DNA from: Neckera pumila
Lineage: Eukaryota; Streptophyta; Bryopsida; Hypnales; Neckeraceae
Assembly: GCA_963969595.1 (NCBI GenBank)
Contig: OZ018417.1
Location: 188,501-252,500 of the forward strand
Reading direction: 5' to 3'
DNA: 64,000 nucleotides
Shown: in pieces, positions 22,789 to 35,653 of the stretch
Layout: every line of letters starts with the position of its first letter
How positions within the stretch are numbered: position 1 is the stretch's first letter
The notes under the pieces: model-generated
Database searches by the model: none
What the model was told of the DNA's origin: nothing
Seen by the model: the letters and a program-made list of their open reading frames with translations, nothing else
Translations under genes and position numbers: made by a program

Positions 22789-25700
22789 TGGACCCTAAAG
22801 TGACTCGTGTATCGTTCCGCAGAGATCTTGATGTAATTCTCCTAATTGGCCGGAATGAAGTGAGTTGATATCCCAAAACAAACCCCAAGTACTAGTCTAG
22901 ACCGGTTCCAATTCCAGTAATCCGGAACCGGAAACTCCTTTCCCACGTATATATCTATCCGGTCTAAAGTATTTAACTATATAATAAATTCGAGTTTAAC
23001 CTCTGGACCAAGAGGGATCTGCAACTTGGGCTTCAGGAAGGACGCTTAACTCCTACCCTCCGAGTTTTAACGTGTCAGAAGATCCACGATATAAACTTCA
23101 AAAGAAAACCTTGACAAAAACGATGAGAAAAAGACTTTCCTCACAATTAGACCGAATTGACTACTCAGGCTAGCAGGTCACGCAAGACAGTCTGGATTCT
23201 CCTAACAATTACTACAACGACAGACCACAAGACAATCCACAGCCTAGGTAGAGAAGGGGCGTCAGGAAAACACAGGAGAGCTATGATACTTCTTGACAAA
23301 AATAGCTTTTTGACAAAAGCAAGTTCTAATCCTCGCAAGGAAATCCTGTGGTATCCTGTCTAACACACAATTTCTCCAGGGACCGGATACTTCCTGTATC
23401 CGGGTATCACTTTCTCCTTACCCACTCTGCACGATCTCACTGCTCTCACAATAACACGGACAAGTGCTAAAAGGTACAGCTCACGGTTTGTGAATTGAAA
23501 AAAACTTCAATGGCATTTGCAGAAAAACTGGGAATACAAAGTATGAAAATGCTACCGGGATTCAACCTAAAATCCGCCTTCAAATACTAAACTACCCTTC
23601 AAACTCAAAAGTGCCTAAGGCCCAAAACAGCAAGAGGAATGACACGTTTCATTCCTAACTTCCTGTCAATTTTAGGCAACGTAAGCTACAATCAAAAAAT
23701 TTCCACTTAATGTGGTTCTTAGATCCTAAAAATCCGGACTCAACTTGAGTCCTAACTCCTTTTACACTAAAAATATTCCTACTCAACTACTTGTCAAAAA
23801 TCTAAGCATGCAGCCCTACAATCACTGACAGAGCCTTCACCTATTTTCTAGTCTTCTTAACTGGAAAAAACCCCGCTTTTGCTGGTACCTTCCAAGCCAC
23901 GGGCTTCTTTCCGGTCTGCTGTCTCGCCATCTGCTTAGACCGGACTTTGACCTTCTCTCTGGCCGCCTTCGCCTTTGTTGCTCGGGTTTCTGCCAGAGCC
24001 TGATCGGGATTTGAATATGGTTCAGAATCCTCATCTGACTCGGATTCCTCTTCCTCATCATCGGAAACCTCTTTGTCTTCTTCCTCTTCCTGAACCCTGA
24101 TGAATTTCTTCTTAGCCGACGGTGGCTCAGGAACCTTTATCTTCTGTAGGACTAGAGCAGGTCTGGCCACCTTGCTCTGAGGTGTTGCCTCTCCTCCAAC
24201 CAGTTTCCTGATCATACCTTTACTGGGTGATCCTAATGAAGTCCTGCGACCGGCTCCAGTCTCCGTCTTCACCATGGACTGCATCAGGGCCGTCATCTTC
24301 TTGGTCTCATTGAACTGCACCTTCTTCCCTAGAGTCTTGGGAGAAGACTTGGAGGGGGAGAGACTGCTGATATTCTTCGTCTTGGTTCCCTCCTCTGGTG
24401 TAGATCCTCCTGGTCCGGTTTCCGGTCCCTGTGCCTTGGCTGGATCCGGTGCCGTCACCTTTGTAATCTCCAAATCGTCATCCTTCGGAATTGGGTCGGG
24501 TACCTTGGTGCTTTCCACCTCGGTCTGCTGCTCCTGACTCGTCTTGGTTTCTTGGTGCTCCTCAGGTACAAATAAAGCAGGTTGTTCATGAGAAGTTTCA
24601 CCTTTACCCGTGTCTTCTGCTACCGACTGCTGAACTGGCTCTTGATCCGGTTCCGGTTTCGGCGCAGGCACACTGTGAGGATTCACCTCACGCATAACTT
24701 CTCGCAGTTGCTCCAACGTCGACTCCATCTTCTTATGGTAAGTGATCATCGCCAATAGGAGCTTTTGGTGCAGCTGTCTTCCCTCCGTCATCACTTGTTG
24801 GTCAAACAAGTTAGCCTTGTTGACCACTTCACCCGGATGAGTGATAAATTCCCGGATTCGGGAAAGGGTATCCTTCGTCTGCTTGGAGAACGTCTTCTCC
24901 AACTCCACCTCTTCCGTTTTCTGGCGCAACTCTTGTTTAAGAGCGGCCACTTGGTTGAAAAGCTTCACCAATTCCTCCTTGTTGTCATTCTTCTCCTTCT
25001 CCCGGTTGAGCCGGATCACCCGAGTCAAGGCTTGTGCTGGGTGGTCAATGCCCACCGTTTGACAGATGGCCTGCATTGCACCTTGTACCACCACGTATTG
25101 TTTTCTGAAATCACTCAGATCTCTGGTGATCCTGTCCAAAGGCTCTTCCCCCCAGACCGGATCAGTATCCTTGGTCTGTTCTCTCTCTACCGGATCCTTT
25201 CCTCTCGTTTCCTCACCCTTGTCCTCAGCCTCACTCTTGTCCTCCTCTTCATCAGACTCATCCTCATTGTCCTCATCGGAGGACTCTTCCTCGTTTTCGG
25301 TCTCCTGATCTAAGTCAGGGACCTCAAATTCTACTAATGCCGCGGCTGCCTCATACTCTACCTCTTCCTCTTTGGTCATCACCTCCTCCGAATTATATAG
25401 GTGATAAAGGAACGGACAGATGGCGGAAGGTTTAGCCTTCCCGACATTGTTGACCATTTTCAACACTTGGTCCTGAATTACTAAACCCCAATCTACCTTC
25501 CGGTCTCCTGACAGCGCGCCAAAGACTGTGTTGGCGAGTGTCAGAGAGACCCGGCTTGGCCTTTCTGGGTTAAGAATGGCCAAGACGTAATGCAGTAAAC
25601 GCCTCTCTCTCTCATTGACACAATCGGTAACTGCGAACCCATCCTTCTTGCTAATGGGGCTATGAAACTTACCCACCGTGAATTGGTCCTTCCGGGATGC

Positions 25701-26545
25701 GTTGCCTTCGCCCTCCCGGTCGAACCGGTACACCTTTCTCCACATCTCCGCCGTCCACTTCTTGGGTTTCGCACGGATCGTTGTTGCGGCCTGAGATGGT
25801 GCTCCCGAATTCAACTCCGCCACTATTGCTTTACTCCGGAAATCCCACGGTCTGATCAGGAAGCCGGCGCATCCCATTTGTTCCAAGTCCTCCTTCAGAT
25901 CCGCCATCTCCTTGTCATCCTTGGGCAATCGCGGCGTCACGTAGCGCAGCGAGACGGTCGCTCCTTTGCTATGACTTGCGGCCATATCTTCCGTCGATCA
26001 AAGGGAACCGGTCTACTGTTGGGTATTGGTACAACTAGTGATCCTCACGGCTCACCCCCTCTCTCTCCTTTCAGATGGAAGGTATTAACTCTAAGCTCCG
26101 GCACTAACAACCTTCTCTCTCTCTCAATAACCTTCCAGCACTCTCGCCTGCAGTCGCGTCAACTCAACACACCAATACTACCTCTTCAGACCGGAAATCA
26201 GTAATCGCACACACTGTATAATTCTCCGTCAGGGCAGGAAATCACAAGTGACCAACCTTTGGACAGATAGGATCTAAAAGAGCCAATCTCAGCAGCCCTC
26301 AGTAATTACCCTAATTAAGGCCTTGCCCGTTAATCCTGCCCGTTTAGGATTCCCGTTAACTAATGATTAGAACGTGTCCCTTGTTCCCTAGGGCTAAGTA
26401 GGTCACCGTTGGAAGGCGGTGTCCTGTTTTCCCTTTCCTGACCCGGTCTAAGCAAAGTATAATTCCGGTTCCTTATTTCCGGTACATTCAATTAGCCTTT
26501 ACTCTAATTCCTGATCAGTCCATTCCCGGTTTCCGGTTCTAAACA
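22789..26545 (-). mobile_element. Nested 3.8 kb insertion carrying one long ORF
   Basis: This segment is more GC-rich than its surroundings and full of CCGG/CCGGTT words. It separates the two halves of the left gene of the giant element. Read on the minus strand it begins TGTTTAGAACC and ends GGGTCCA, with CTAA directly outside both ends (26546-26549 and 22785-22788), so TG...CA termini with a 4-bp duplication are possible. I found no long terminal repeats and no reverse transcriptase, integrase or protease, so it would be a non-autonomous or degenerate retroelement. The boundaries are inferred from the composition change plus the CTAA pair. Confidence 0.45.
23841..25985 (-). CDS. 714-residue protein of a plant transposable element, gag-like layout
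   Basis: An intact reading frame with an ATG start (cat at 25983-25985). Residues 1-230 look globular (YVTPRL, FLIRPWDFRSKAIVAELNSG, RERRLLHYVLAILNPERPSR, KAKPSAICPFLYHLY). They are followed by a strongly acidic tract at about 235-300, a Lys/Glu heptad-rich region at about 340-430 that may form a coiled coil, a long Pro/Glu/Thr/Ser disordered stretch, another acidic patch near 650, and a Lys/Arg-rich tail. No protease, polymerase or zinc-knuckle motif. Similar hypothetical proteins from repeat-rich gymnosperm or fern genomes come to mind, but that is recollection and no search was run. Function unknown; a structural (gag-like) role is only a guess. It lies within, and on the same strand as, the broken left gene. 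Confidence 0.6.
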   Translation of the reverse strand: MAASHSKGATVSLRYVTPRLPKDDKEMADLKEDLEQMGCAGFLIRPWDFRSKAIVAELNSGAPSQAATTIRAKPKKWTAEMWRKVYRFDREGEGNASRKDQFTVGKFHSPISKKDGFAVTDCVNERERRLLHYVLAILNPERPSRVSLTLANTVFGALSGDRKVDWGLVIQDQVLKMVNNVGKAKPSAICPFLYHLYNSEEVMTKEEEVEYEAAAALVEFEVPDLDQETENEEESSDEDNEDESDEEEDKSEAEDKGEETRGKDPVEREQTKDTDPVWGEEPLDRITRDLSDFRKQYVVVQGAMQAICQTVGIDHPAQALTRVIRLNREKEKNDNKEELVKLFNQVAALKQELRQKTEEVELEKTFSKQTKDTLSRIREFITHPGEVVNKANLFDQQVMTEGRQLHQKLLLAMITYHKKMESTLEQLREVMREVNPHSVPAPKPEPDQEPVQQSVAEDTGKGETSHEQPALFVPEEHQETKTSQEQQTEVESTKVPDPIPKDDDLEITKVTAPDPAKAQGPETGPGGSTPEEGTKTKNISSLSPSKSSPKTLGKKVQFNETKKMTALMQSMVKTETGAGRRTSLGSPSKGMIRKLVGGEATPQSKVARPALVLQKIKVPEPPSAKKKFIRVQEEEEDKEVSDDEEEESESDEDSEPYSNPDQALAETRATKAKAAREKVKVRSKQMARQQTGKKPVAWKVPAKAGFFPVKKTRK

Positions 26546-26640
26546 TTAGACGGTCTACAACTATCTAAAAATCAAAAAAATTAACTACTAAAAAGAATAT
26601 TATTCCTTCATTTATATTTTAATATAGTAAAACTAGATTT

Positions 26641-28741
26641 TCATGTTCCGACAGAAACCCTCACCAGTGGTCTTAGCCAAAGCCTCTCCATCCTTTTCCT
26701 GTTGTCCCTCACATCAACATTTGGATCCAACGATAATTTATCTGCATATTTCTTCCACTGACTTCCTTTGATCTTCTTTGCTATACCAAATAAACCCGTT
26801 CTTGTAATCACGGCACACTTGTAGAATAACTTCATACGCGACTTCATCTTCTTGCCATACATAACGAGTATACTTTGCTGTCCTCTTATAAATCCCCCTT
26901 AGCGATACACTTCCTGCATACGGCCTTGTCCAGTGCAGCGCACTTGCAGCCATTGTTACAGCTCGTGCTCGTTGTGCATCATCTGCTTGTGATTGCGGAT
27001 TTGATCTCCTACATGCCTCCCAAATGGCTCGTAACTTCACCAGGTCCTCTTCCATTGTTGTGTAGAAGTCTCTCTCAAACTCCTTCGCATTTATTTGCAC
27101 TGAGGCTTCAATGTATACTTTGGAATTGTTGTACACAACAAATCGTGCTTTTCTCTCTGCAAATATCTTCTGATACTCTTCATCGTCAATCAGTCCCGTA
27201 TCATGCTGTCTTTCACCTTGTTTGCATGTTGCAACCACATGTTGACTATCTATGGGCTCCCAAATGATATTGTTCTCCAACCAATTAATCTTTGACATGT
27301 TCGGATCTCCAAGAAATGCTCTACCATTCTATAGGTACATGGAATCAAACTCTTTCGCTACACCAACTTCTGAGAAAGGAATCTCCCTTCGTGCTGGAGC
27401 ACCTTCTTCATCGACTCCTTCAAGAATGTAAGCAACGGGTCGCAAAGTTAATGGTGACATATTAGGCTCCTCTCTCCCACAAAGTCTCTTCTACATTGTT
27501 GAAACACGCCTATCGGTCAATGCTCGATGGTTTGTCTCTACATGTTCAACTGCTCGGACATTTGCAATTTTTGCATTGAAAATTAGGTCCATACCCCACA
27601 AGTATCCAGCTAGAAAATCGTCATTCGATGGGAACCGTACAAGAGGACCTACAGTTGCCAATTTGCAAGCTCCATCAGTCTCTTCTTCCTCAGAGGCTTC
27701 TTCTATAATTTCAAACTCTTTGCTCTGTTCGACCTCCTCTTGCAGTACGCTTGCATCCACTTCTCTTGTAGCACCTCTAGTATCTGCCACCACTTCATGA
27801 CGTATTTGTCGTATAGTCCCTCTTTCTTTTCCTCTTCCACGTGGACTAACAATTCTTGGTGCTCCAATACCTTGAGGTTGTGTTCTCTTTTGGGCAACTT
27901 CCCTAGATGCCTTTGCTCGTGTGGATACTGACACTGGAAAGGTATTGACACCAACACCTACAGACATCACTGTGCTAGGTCCTGCACGTGGTGATATGGA
28001 ACCGCTGTACTGAACACCACCCCTAGATGTGCCTCCACTAGGTGATAAACGTTCCACTAGTACCCCGCGTGAGCTCGTCCCGCGCTTTGTTCTTACTCTT
28101 CGTTGTCCAACAGCAGTGGGAATAGATTCATTGTCTTCGACTGATCGTGGTGGTGAACGCCTTCTGGCACGATCTTGAACAGGCACCCAATCCACATTCA
28201 CTGGAGCTGCCAATATTCGATACAACGGATCCGTTTCTTCAGGTTCTTGTGGGGTTTTTTGTCTCGAACACTGGAGGGATCAGTTCTCCCCATCTCTTTG
28301 TAAGCCAACGTTTTCGCCACGTACCGCTTCACTCTCAGAAGATCTTCTGGATTCAATCCCAAGAATCTCTGTACTGCTGCACTACGTACGCTCTCTAGTG
28401 ATTCCGGCATTGAAATCCAATGCTCTTGAAGTTTAGGCATGACCCTCATAGGCTTGGCCATATCCAAACAAATAGAAGGAATTGCAGACATCATGAAATT
28501 CCTTTGCAACTTAAACTTTGCCAGATCACCTTCTTCCAGAGTGACATTCATGAAAATCACATCTTGAGCGGCAGTACTGATGGATGTCAGCTTCCCACGC
28601 TCGACGCCCAAGGCTGACCAACGTTGCCCTCCTTGCAATGCCCGATCTATAATCCACAGCATTGGCGAATGTGCGTTTGTTGCCAGAAGCCACCATCCGT
28701 GTTCAATCCAGTCATTGTATGTTTTGATGACCATGACTTCC
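26641..28741 (-). pseudogene. Left gene of giant element, 5' part
   Basis: Coding-like sequence begins after a good acceptor (tgtttgcag, exon from 28741) with EVMVIKTYNDWIEHGWWLLATN. A frame change at an A6C4 run near 28255 joins this to the next frame (LYRILAAPVNVDWVPVQ), which stays open to 26738 except for TAG at 27491-27493 and 27329-27331. A second frame change near 26790 leads to KKYADKLSLDPNVDVRDNRKRMERLWLRPL, and then a possible donor (CTG|GTGAGG) before the AT-rich gap. The middle has an Arg/Ser/Gly-rich disordered stretch with RGRG, then an acidic EEEETD patch. I do not recognise the family. The two premature stops are TAG, as from CAG by C-to-T change. Dead as it stands. Confidence 0.5.
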
Positions 28742-28829
28742 CTGCAAACAAACATCAAACCACTCAAAACCCTAAATATTAAAACTTTCCATGTTGTTTT
28801 TGATACATCATAGATTGTACTCATAAATA

Positions 28830-31800
28830 AAATCTAAAAATGTACAAGCGCCATTATCCTTGAGAAGATTAATAAGCAATACACATTTTTTTTCTTGATA
28901 TACATAATTGTACCATCATGCCCTATCTTATTATATAAAAGTCTCCAAGTAACTCCGTGAATTCAAACCAACTACATTGTAAGATATTTTCTTTTGAAAA
29001 TAATAAGTTACATTATATTGTAGTTTATGTAATTAGAATAAAAGACTTCAAATATTTTTTGCTTAAGTTTCTGGGCTTAAAATTCTTGGCAGTCACTACT
29101 TTTATATATAATGATTTCATTTTGACACTGAAAGCTAGTAAGCAGTTCAAACAATCTTGTTTTATCATTTTCAAAATATAATTAAAAAAATTAAAGTAAA
29201 AAATTTAAGAGACAATTCAGATATTTCTATGCCTCACACCAAATACTACACATTCTTTTATTACATTGAAGTTGTTTTAATAGAAATTAAGTATTTCAAA
29301 ATTCCTTTGTTGTATGCAACTGAAAAACGTATATGCTATATTGCTTCATGCAGAAAATGCTCCAATAGTCTAAACAACCAAAGTTCTATAACTTCCACAT
29401 CACTAATCCAAAGGTAATAGATCAAACTTCACATTGTACTACAAAGCATGATTTATACATATCAATTTTTTTTTTAAACTTTGAAAGTTCATGTGGCTCT
29501 AGTCTTCTACAAGTAAGCTTTTCTTTATAACGAGGATGACTTTTGTATTCCATGCAAACACCGAATGGAAGAAAAATTACATTATAAAAAGATTGTATGG
29601 ACATTACTAAAACATCATTATATTTTAATTAAAAGACTACATAGAATTCCTAGTACTTGTTCTTGAATTCAAGTTGTATGTTATTTAATTCACTTCGTTA
29701 AAGTATAAATGTTATTATTCATTGTAATTGAAATACTTCTAATATGAAAAGAATTTGTTCCTCCACATAAAATACATTTACAAATATACGTATATTACAT
29801 ACATCTACAAGTCATTCATCTTCTAAAGATGTCCTTTTGGACGTTAATCTATTATTATGAAGCACAAGTCAACAAATATTGCAAAATAACTTTCATATAA
29901 GAGATGAACTACAAAGCATTAACAAAGTCTGTAGCAGTTATTCCTTAAATAAAACTTATCAATCACCGGCACTTCATGAACACCTAAACAACTCGAATTG
30001 TGCCTATTCAGACATTGTATCATATTCAAGCAATTAACAAACCTAATAGCTTTGTAGCAATAGCAACTCCTCTTTAACAAAAGCAACAATAGAATATGGG
30101 GAATCCTCCCCATTGCATATTACTAGTTCACATTTGTTCAAATACACATTGGTTTGTACTCTTATTCCAGTATGACTAGGCATATTAAAAAGTCTGATGG
30201 AACTCATTCCACATTTTTTTCATCATCCTTCCTTTTAAAGCATAACATGTTACTTGTTTGTTTCATAGAAATAATGCCTAGCAAAAAGCAACAAAATGAG
30301 CTCTCCGTACCACTAAGCACATCATATATGGAAATTGAATCTATTATAGGTAAATCAATATTTGTAGTATGTATTTTAGAGCTTCCAAGTGCAATAAGCA
30401 TGACAATATTGCCCACAATACTCTCCCTTACCTTACATAATATGAACAACCTTCAATAAACTCTGACTAATGGATAAGGTGTGACGACCTTCTGGAAATT
30501 ATTGTTTACTTGTACCTTTTTCATTTATGCAAAAACAATGAATAAAATACCATTAAAAATTACACAAAATAAATAGTACATAATGTTTGTAGCTTGTACA
30601 ACAATAGAATTCCATTTTTTGCCTATAGGATTGGTAGTACAAAATTATCATAGAGCACTATGATTGTTAAAAAAAATGCAAAATGCAATATATATATATA
30701 GTAATGAAAACTTTATACATTGACATTTGTAAGATATTTTTCTATTTCAATTTTCCTATAAATAGTACATACTTCTATTCATATCATATAAATTTTTATT
30801 AAAGTAAAATGAATGAATGATTTAGGATAAAATCACAAATTACAAACGTCATCTGAAAGGTAGAATTTCTTCAAGTTCATAATTATGAACTCACTTTTTT
30901 TAAAAAGACTAATGATCAACAATAAAAGAATCATCAAGGCTTTAATAGAATATAGATACCAGCAAAACAAACTTGAATTCCTTTACTTTTTGTCGGCCTA
31001 GCAATCTCTTCCTAGATTTAGGCCATCTCCAACTATGAAGTGGACAAATGAGGATGACAACTCCAGTATAAATTCAAGACAAAAGTATTCAAAAACAAAT
31101 CAGCTATTATTAGACAAAACCTTAAGAAACCTTATTTTCTACCTCCACTCTCAAAACGTCACCATCACCATTTTCAGGCATTTGGATGATAATCTCATGA
31201 ACTGGAAAGAGTTTGAAAGTATTTTTCCATCAAGATTTTTCTTCTTAACCTTTCATGATGGATTAAAGAGTATGCAATTCAATTTGTAGTCTTGAAAGTA
31301 TTTGTCTTCAAGTGAATGAGAAGTTTGTAAAAAAAAAGGATCATAGAAAATGCCTTTTTAGTGTATTTAGAAAAGTTCGTCCATACTCTAAATTCAAATG
31401 TATCCACAAATTATGATATTTCCTGAGTTTGACCCCAAGTCCAGAACTAATGGAATGAAAGTCATTCCGTCCAATTCTTATACCGTTTTCATTTTCTAAA
31501 TTTTTTGAAATATTCAATATTATATTGCAAATTAACTAAAAATGTACTTAAAATGTCTATAGAATTGTCATTATATAGTAATATAAAAATTTAATTTATA
31601 CTATGATGTTTTCCATTGTAATACACACATGGAGACATTTTTAGATTTTTGAAATAATTTTGTATTTTTTTTTATTCATCTTCATGTTTTTTTCTAAAAT
31701 TCTTGAAGAACCCAATTTTTGACCAAAACTCTAAGTTCTCTGTGAAGTACAAAAGACACACAATTTTAACTCTAAAAAAAAAAATTTAAGATTTGAGACA

Positions 31801-33400
31801 TATCTGGTTGCATAATGGTCGCAAATAAAGTGATGGATAGTGAGGCTTAAAATCAATGGTCGTAGGTCTATCCATTAAGGGCTAACAATGTGAAGGCCTT
31901 TCTACTTCATACTATCTATTGTTTCTAAATAAAGATATGTCTGTACAATAAACCCTAAAGTTAACTAAACTGTTGCAATTGTATCTTCCATTGGAAACTC
32001 AAAAACTAAGGAGACAAGTGTACAATTGTACAGAGCTTGCAAAGAAATGTAAACAAAAACTCTTTTCAAAAAAACTTTTATTTGGCAACTCTATTTCTCT
32101 ACATACCAATTTCAATCGAAAAAGCTTCTAGTCCGTCTTTGTATAAATTCACAATAATGCTAAAATTTAAGATTATCCTGCAAAAAATAAACTGGTAGGG
32201 AAATGAAGAGAAAAAATACCTCCACAAAGTGTATTTCCAAAACAATTGTGGAAGAGCGTCTCTATTCCATAAAGTAACACTCTTCTAATGATTCTGAGTC
32301 AATATACAGGCATATTAATTAGGGTATTTATCATTTAGACTTCCCAAGAAAGCATAATTATTTTCTGGAAAGATTAATGAAGGCACACTTGCATGTTAAC
32401 CATTAAACAACGTTGAGGCCAAGAAATTGTCAACGGATGACTGAATTCTGAACCTATAGAAACTAAATATACACCTAGTAGTCCAATAATCAAAGCATTA
32501 ACTCTTCACTGTAGAACCAAAAAATATTCAATTTTTACAATAACCAAAGCATTTAGTTGACTTCCTCAGTCACCAGATGCAACGTCCTTTAAAGTTTAAA
32601 CAACTTTGAAAAAAAATTTAAATGCACCAATACGACTATTTTTGTGTTTTCTATTTCCACCACCAAAAAACCATCTTCTCTATCTAAATAAGATTGTTAA
32701 ATCAAAGCGCCAGATTGAAAATTTGTAATCTTCCTAGCAATTTTGGTTTAGTATATTATTAAAGTAATATCCTATAGTAATATTCTAACATTTCATATAA
32801 ATGTCCATTTATAATAGTCAAGTCCTTCATCTTGTAGCCCATTTAATTGACGACTGGAAAGCTAGTAGTTTAGATACCATTTAATGATCCTTCCTAACCT
32901 TGCAACAACAAAGAGTAGCTGCTACCATGTAGAAGTTCCATAGCCCATAATTACTACTTCGTATTGTTATAGTCTAGCTTACTTTTTTTTGGTACATTAA
33001 TTACAATTCAATTATAATATGCTCATTGATGCAAACAAAATTAACGAAATCTTTCTTATTTTGGTTTATTCCAATCTTGGCGCATTTTAAGAACATGGGT
33101 AGACATGCAATGACCTAGAGGTAATGATTTTGGTGCCAAATTTTCATTAGACAATTTGTTGGGGGTGATCCTTGTTATTAACGATTACATGTCGACAAGT
33201 TCTCTATTTACCTCTGTATTATAGCATATGAATAGGACCACTTAAAGGGAAGTACTGCAACAATTGAACTCTCACAGAACCTCATCCATAGCCCTTCAAA
33301 GGAATCTAATTGCATAGGCTAATAAGGTTTATCTTAAAGATTTTTGAATTACGTTAACATATCGGTGTTTCTCTAAATTCCAAGGATATAGTTATAGAAA
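28830..33400. other. AT-rich interior of the giant element
   Basis: No gene recognised on either strand. Short open frames (for example 30154-30459 plus and 30204-30449 minus) are low-complexity and mutually antisense. At about 31808-31885 there is a fragment related to the end of the second TTAA family (gtgaggcttaaaatcaatggtcgtagg). Upstream exons of the left gene could lie here unseen, because they could be short. Confidence 0.4.
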
Positions 33401-34569
33401 TTAGCTTAAACAATGAGTGTAACTAACCTAGTTCACTGTAGAATGTTGGGTGAGGTCAAAATCAAGACAACGTGCTAGTATTCTATCCATGGAAAATAGT
33501 GCATACGAAAAAGTACATTGGGTTCTCATTGACACCGGCTCCTCAGCTCCATTTTGGTGGAAAGCAACAGAAACTGTTAGACTGTCTATTACTCCGTACA
33601 AAATAGAGAGCAAATTTTAAGTCAGCCAACTGGAAAGGGCTGGACCATAGCAACAAGTTTAAAAGAACAAGTGAGCCCAGCCAGATCAAAAACCCAACAA
33701 GATCGAGACTTGAGACACGATCCCAAGCAAGGGAATCCGTCTGAAAAAAAGTTCTCTAAGTCTAACGGCAGGGGTCTCACTCCTGAGTAATTGATTGACG
33801 AGGGGTGCGGGGGAAGTCCTGCTGCACTCCTTGTGTGATTCCCAAATTCCACCAAATCACAGGCTGAACAAGGCAAACCAACATAAAACACTAAGAAAAT
33901 CAAAAGAATCATAAGACCACCTAGACCAAATGAAAACCGAACAAACTGCAGAACAAACTTTGACGAGTTTTGGAAAACAAGAATCCAAGCATGTAGACTT
34001 CATTCTTCAAAACCATAGTTACGTAGTCAAAACATCTGTAAGAACTACCCAATAGTAGATGACTAACGAAGAACAAATTTTTAATATCAGCCTTGTCAGT
34101 AGCTTAATTCAGCTCCAATATGCTGTAACAACCTCAGCAGAAACCCTAAACCAAGTTCCCTCCCATATGTTTGTTGAAACCACTTAAAACCCCATCAATG
34201 TCAATTAGATTACCCTCCTAACCGAATGTGTTGCAGACATGGCAGCAAACCCTACACCAAAATTCTGCTAAACAAATTCAAATGCTGCACCTAAGTTCAG
34301 CTTCAGCTTCTTCAAGTCCTAGGCCACGCAACTAGAGCTCGAGGGGGTCTACGGCAGCTGCAGCGCCAGCTCCTCCGTAAACCAACACATCCGTTGAAAT
34401 TTTCAAGGAGAGAAATCTTCAGTCAATTATTGTTGGAAGAGTTCTGATCGCTTGCTGTAGAAAAAGCAGCATTCTTTTGTTCAATTCTCAAGCAAATTTT
34501 TGCATGGATTCTAACCAAATCTCTAACTCTTACATCACTCGATTCACTGAAATTTCAAGAGAGCCCACA

Positions 34570-34881
34570 ACCAAAATCTACTCCAGAGTACTACTGACTC
34601 AGAAATCTACGATTCCTAGAGTTTCTAGATTTCCGACACGATGCAGCAGAGGAGAGATAATGTCTCCCTAGAAGATGCTCGCTAGTAGCAACCTGGAGAG
34701 ACTCGGATTCAGAAAGGCTTCTTCAACCAAAATCTACTCCGGAGTACTACTGACTCTCAAATCTACGGTTCCTACAGTTTCTAGATTCCCGACACGATGC
34801 ACCAGAGGAGAGGTAATGCCTCCCCAGAAGATGCTTGCGAGTAGCAACTTGGAGAGACTCAGATTCAGAAAGGCTTCTTCA
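34570..34881 (+). repeat. Two-copy 156-bp tandem duplication
   Basis: Unit 1 (34570-34725) and unit 2 (34726-34881) are about 90% alike by eye. The period is 52 codons exactly, and the plus frame (TKIYS..VLLT..KST, then SNLERL.FRKASS) is open through both except for one TAG in unit 1 where unit 2 has CAG (MPPQKML). It may be a fragment of a repeat-containing exon, or chance. No family recognised. Confidence 0.5.
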
Positions 34882-35653
34882 AATGGCCCACAGAAGTACA
34901 GGGCTGGTGATCAATCTACAGTACGGGAAAAGAAGGGCTACCATTATTTTTTCTAATTTTTAGAAAGATGGCTTTATAATCTCGTTGTGTTGCATCAGCA
35001 AATTGGAGCAACTATCTACCATCACAGAAAAGGAAGGTGCAACTTAGTATTCAAGCTAAACCAAGTACTTACTAGGGAAAGGGACCAAAATTTGCATGAC
35101 CTGTTAGAAGCCATTTGTTATGATTCCTTACACTTCAGCAGTTCTGAAGTTCTCAGCAGCGTCTGAATATGAAGTGGAGCAACAGATCCCAAATTTGTCC
35201 TTAGATGCTCCATTCACGGGCCTCCTACCTTAATGCAAGCACAAAGTCCACCGCCAGTGCAAAGGAAAACAAAATCAAAGCTTCAAGAATCAAGAGTGCT
35301 TCACTTAATACGAAATTGAGGCTGACTTCCTCACCTTCAGAGTTCAGAAAAGCGTGCATGGTGGACAGTGGACACATGTGCCGCCAGTGCCTCCACTCAT
35401 CATAAATACTGCCACTCGAGGATCTATTTCACAGACGCAGGTTAAAGACAAAAAGCTCAATGTAACCTAACCATGATTCTTCATAAAAAAAAAACGTGGC
35501 CTAAAGCGTCTCCAACCCAGTGGCAGTTTCTGGCTGCCGGTCACTTGCAATGAAACATGGGCTTGGATTGCTTTGATTTTTAGTTCACTGAATGCGTCAA
35601 AATTGAAACCCTATAGATCATCGATGATATATGGATCACCGATGGATACTCAC

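Noticed and set aside
24274..26204. Several plus-strand frames of 70-182 codons
   Set aside because: All lie antisense to the intact 714-codon ORF and look like shadows.
22789..26545. Full LTR retrotransposon
   Set aside because: I searched for the end sequences at the opposite sides and found no second copy.
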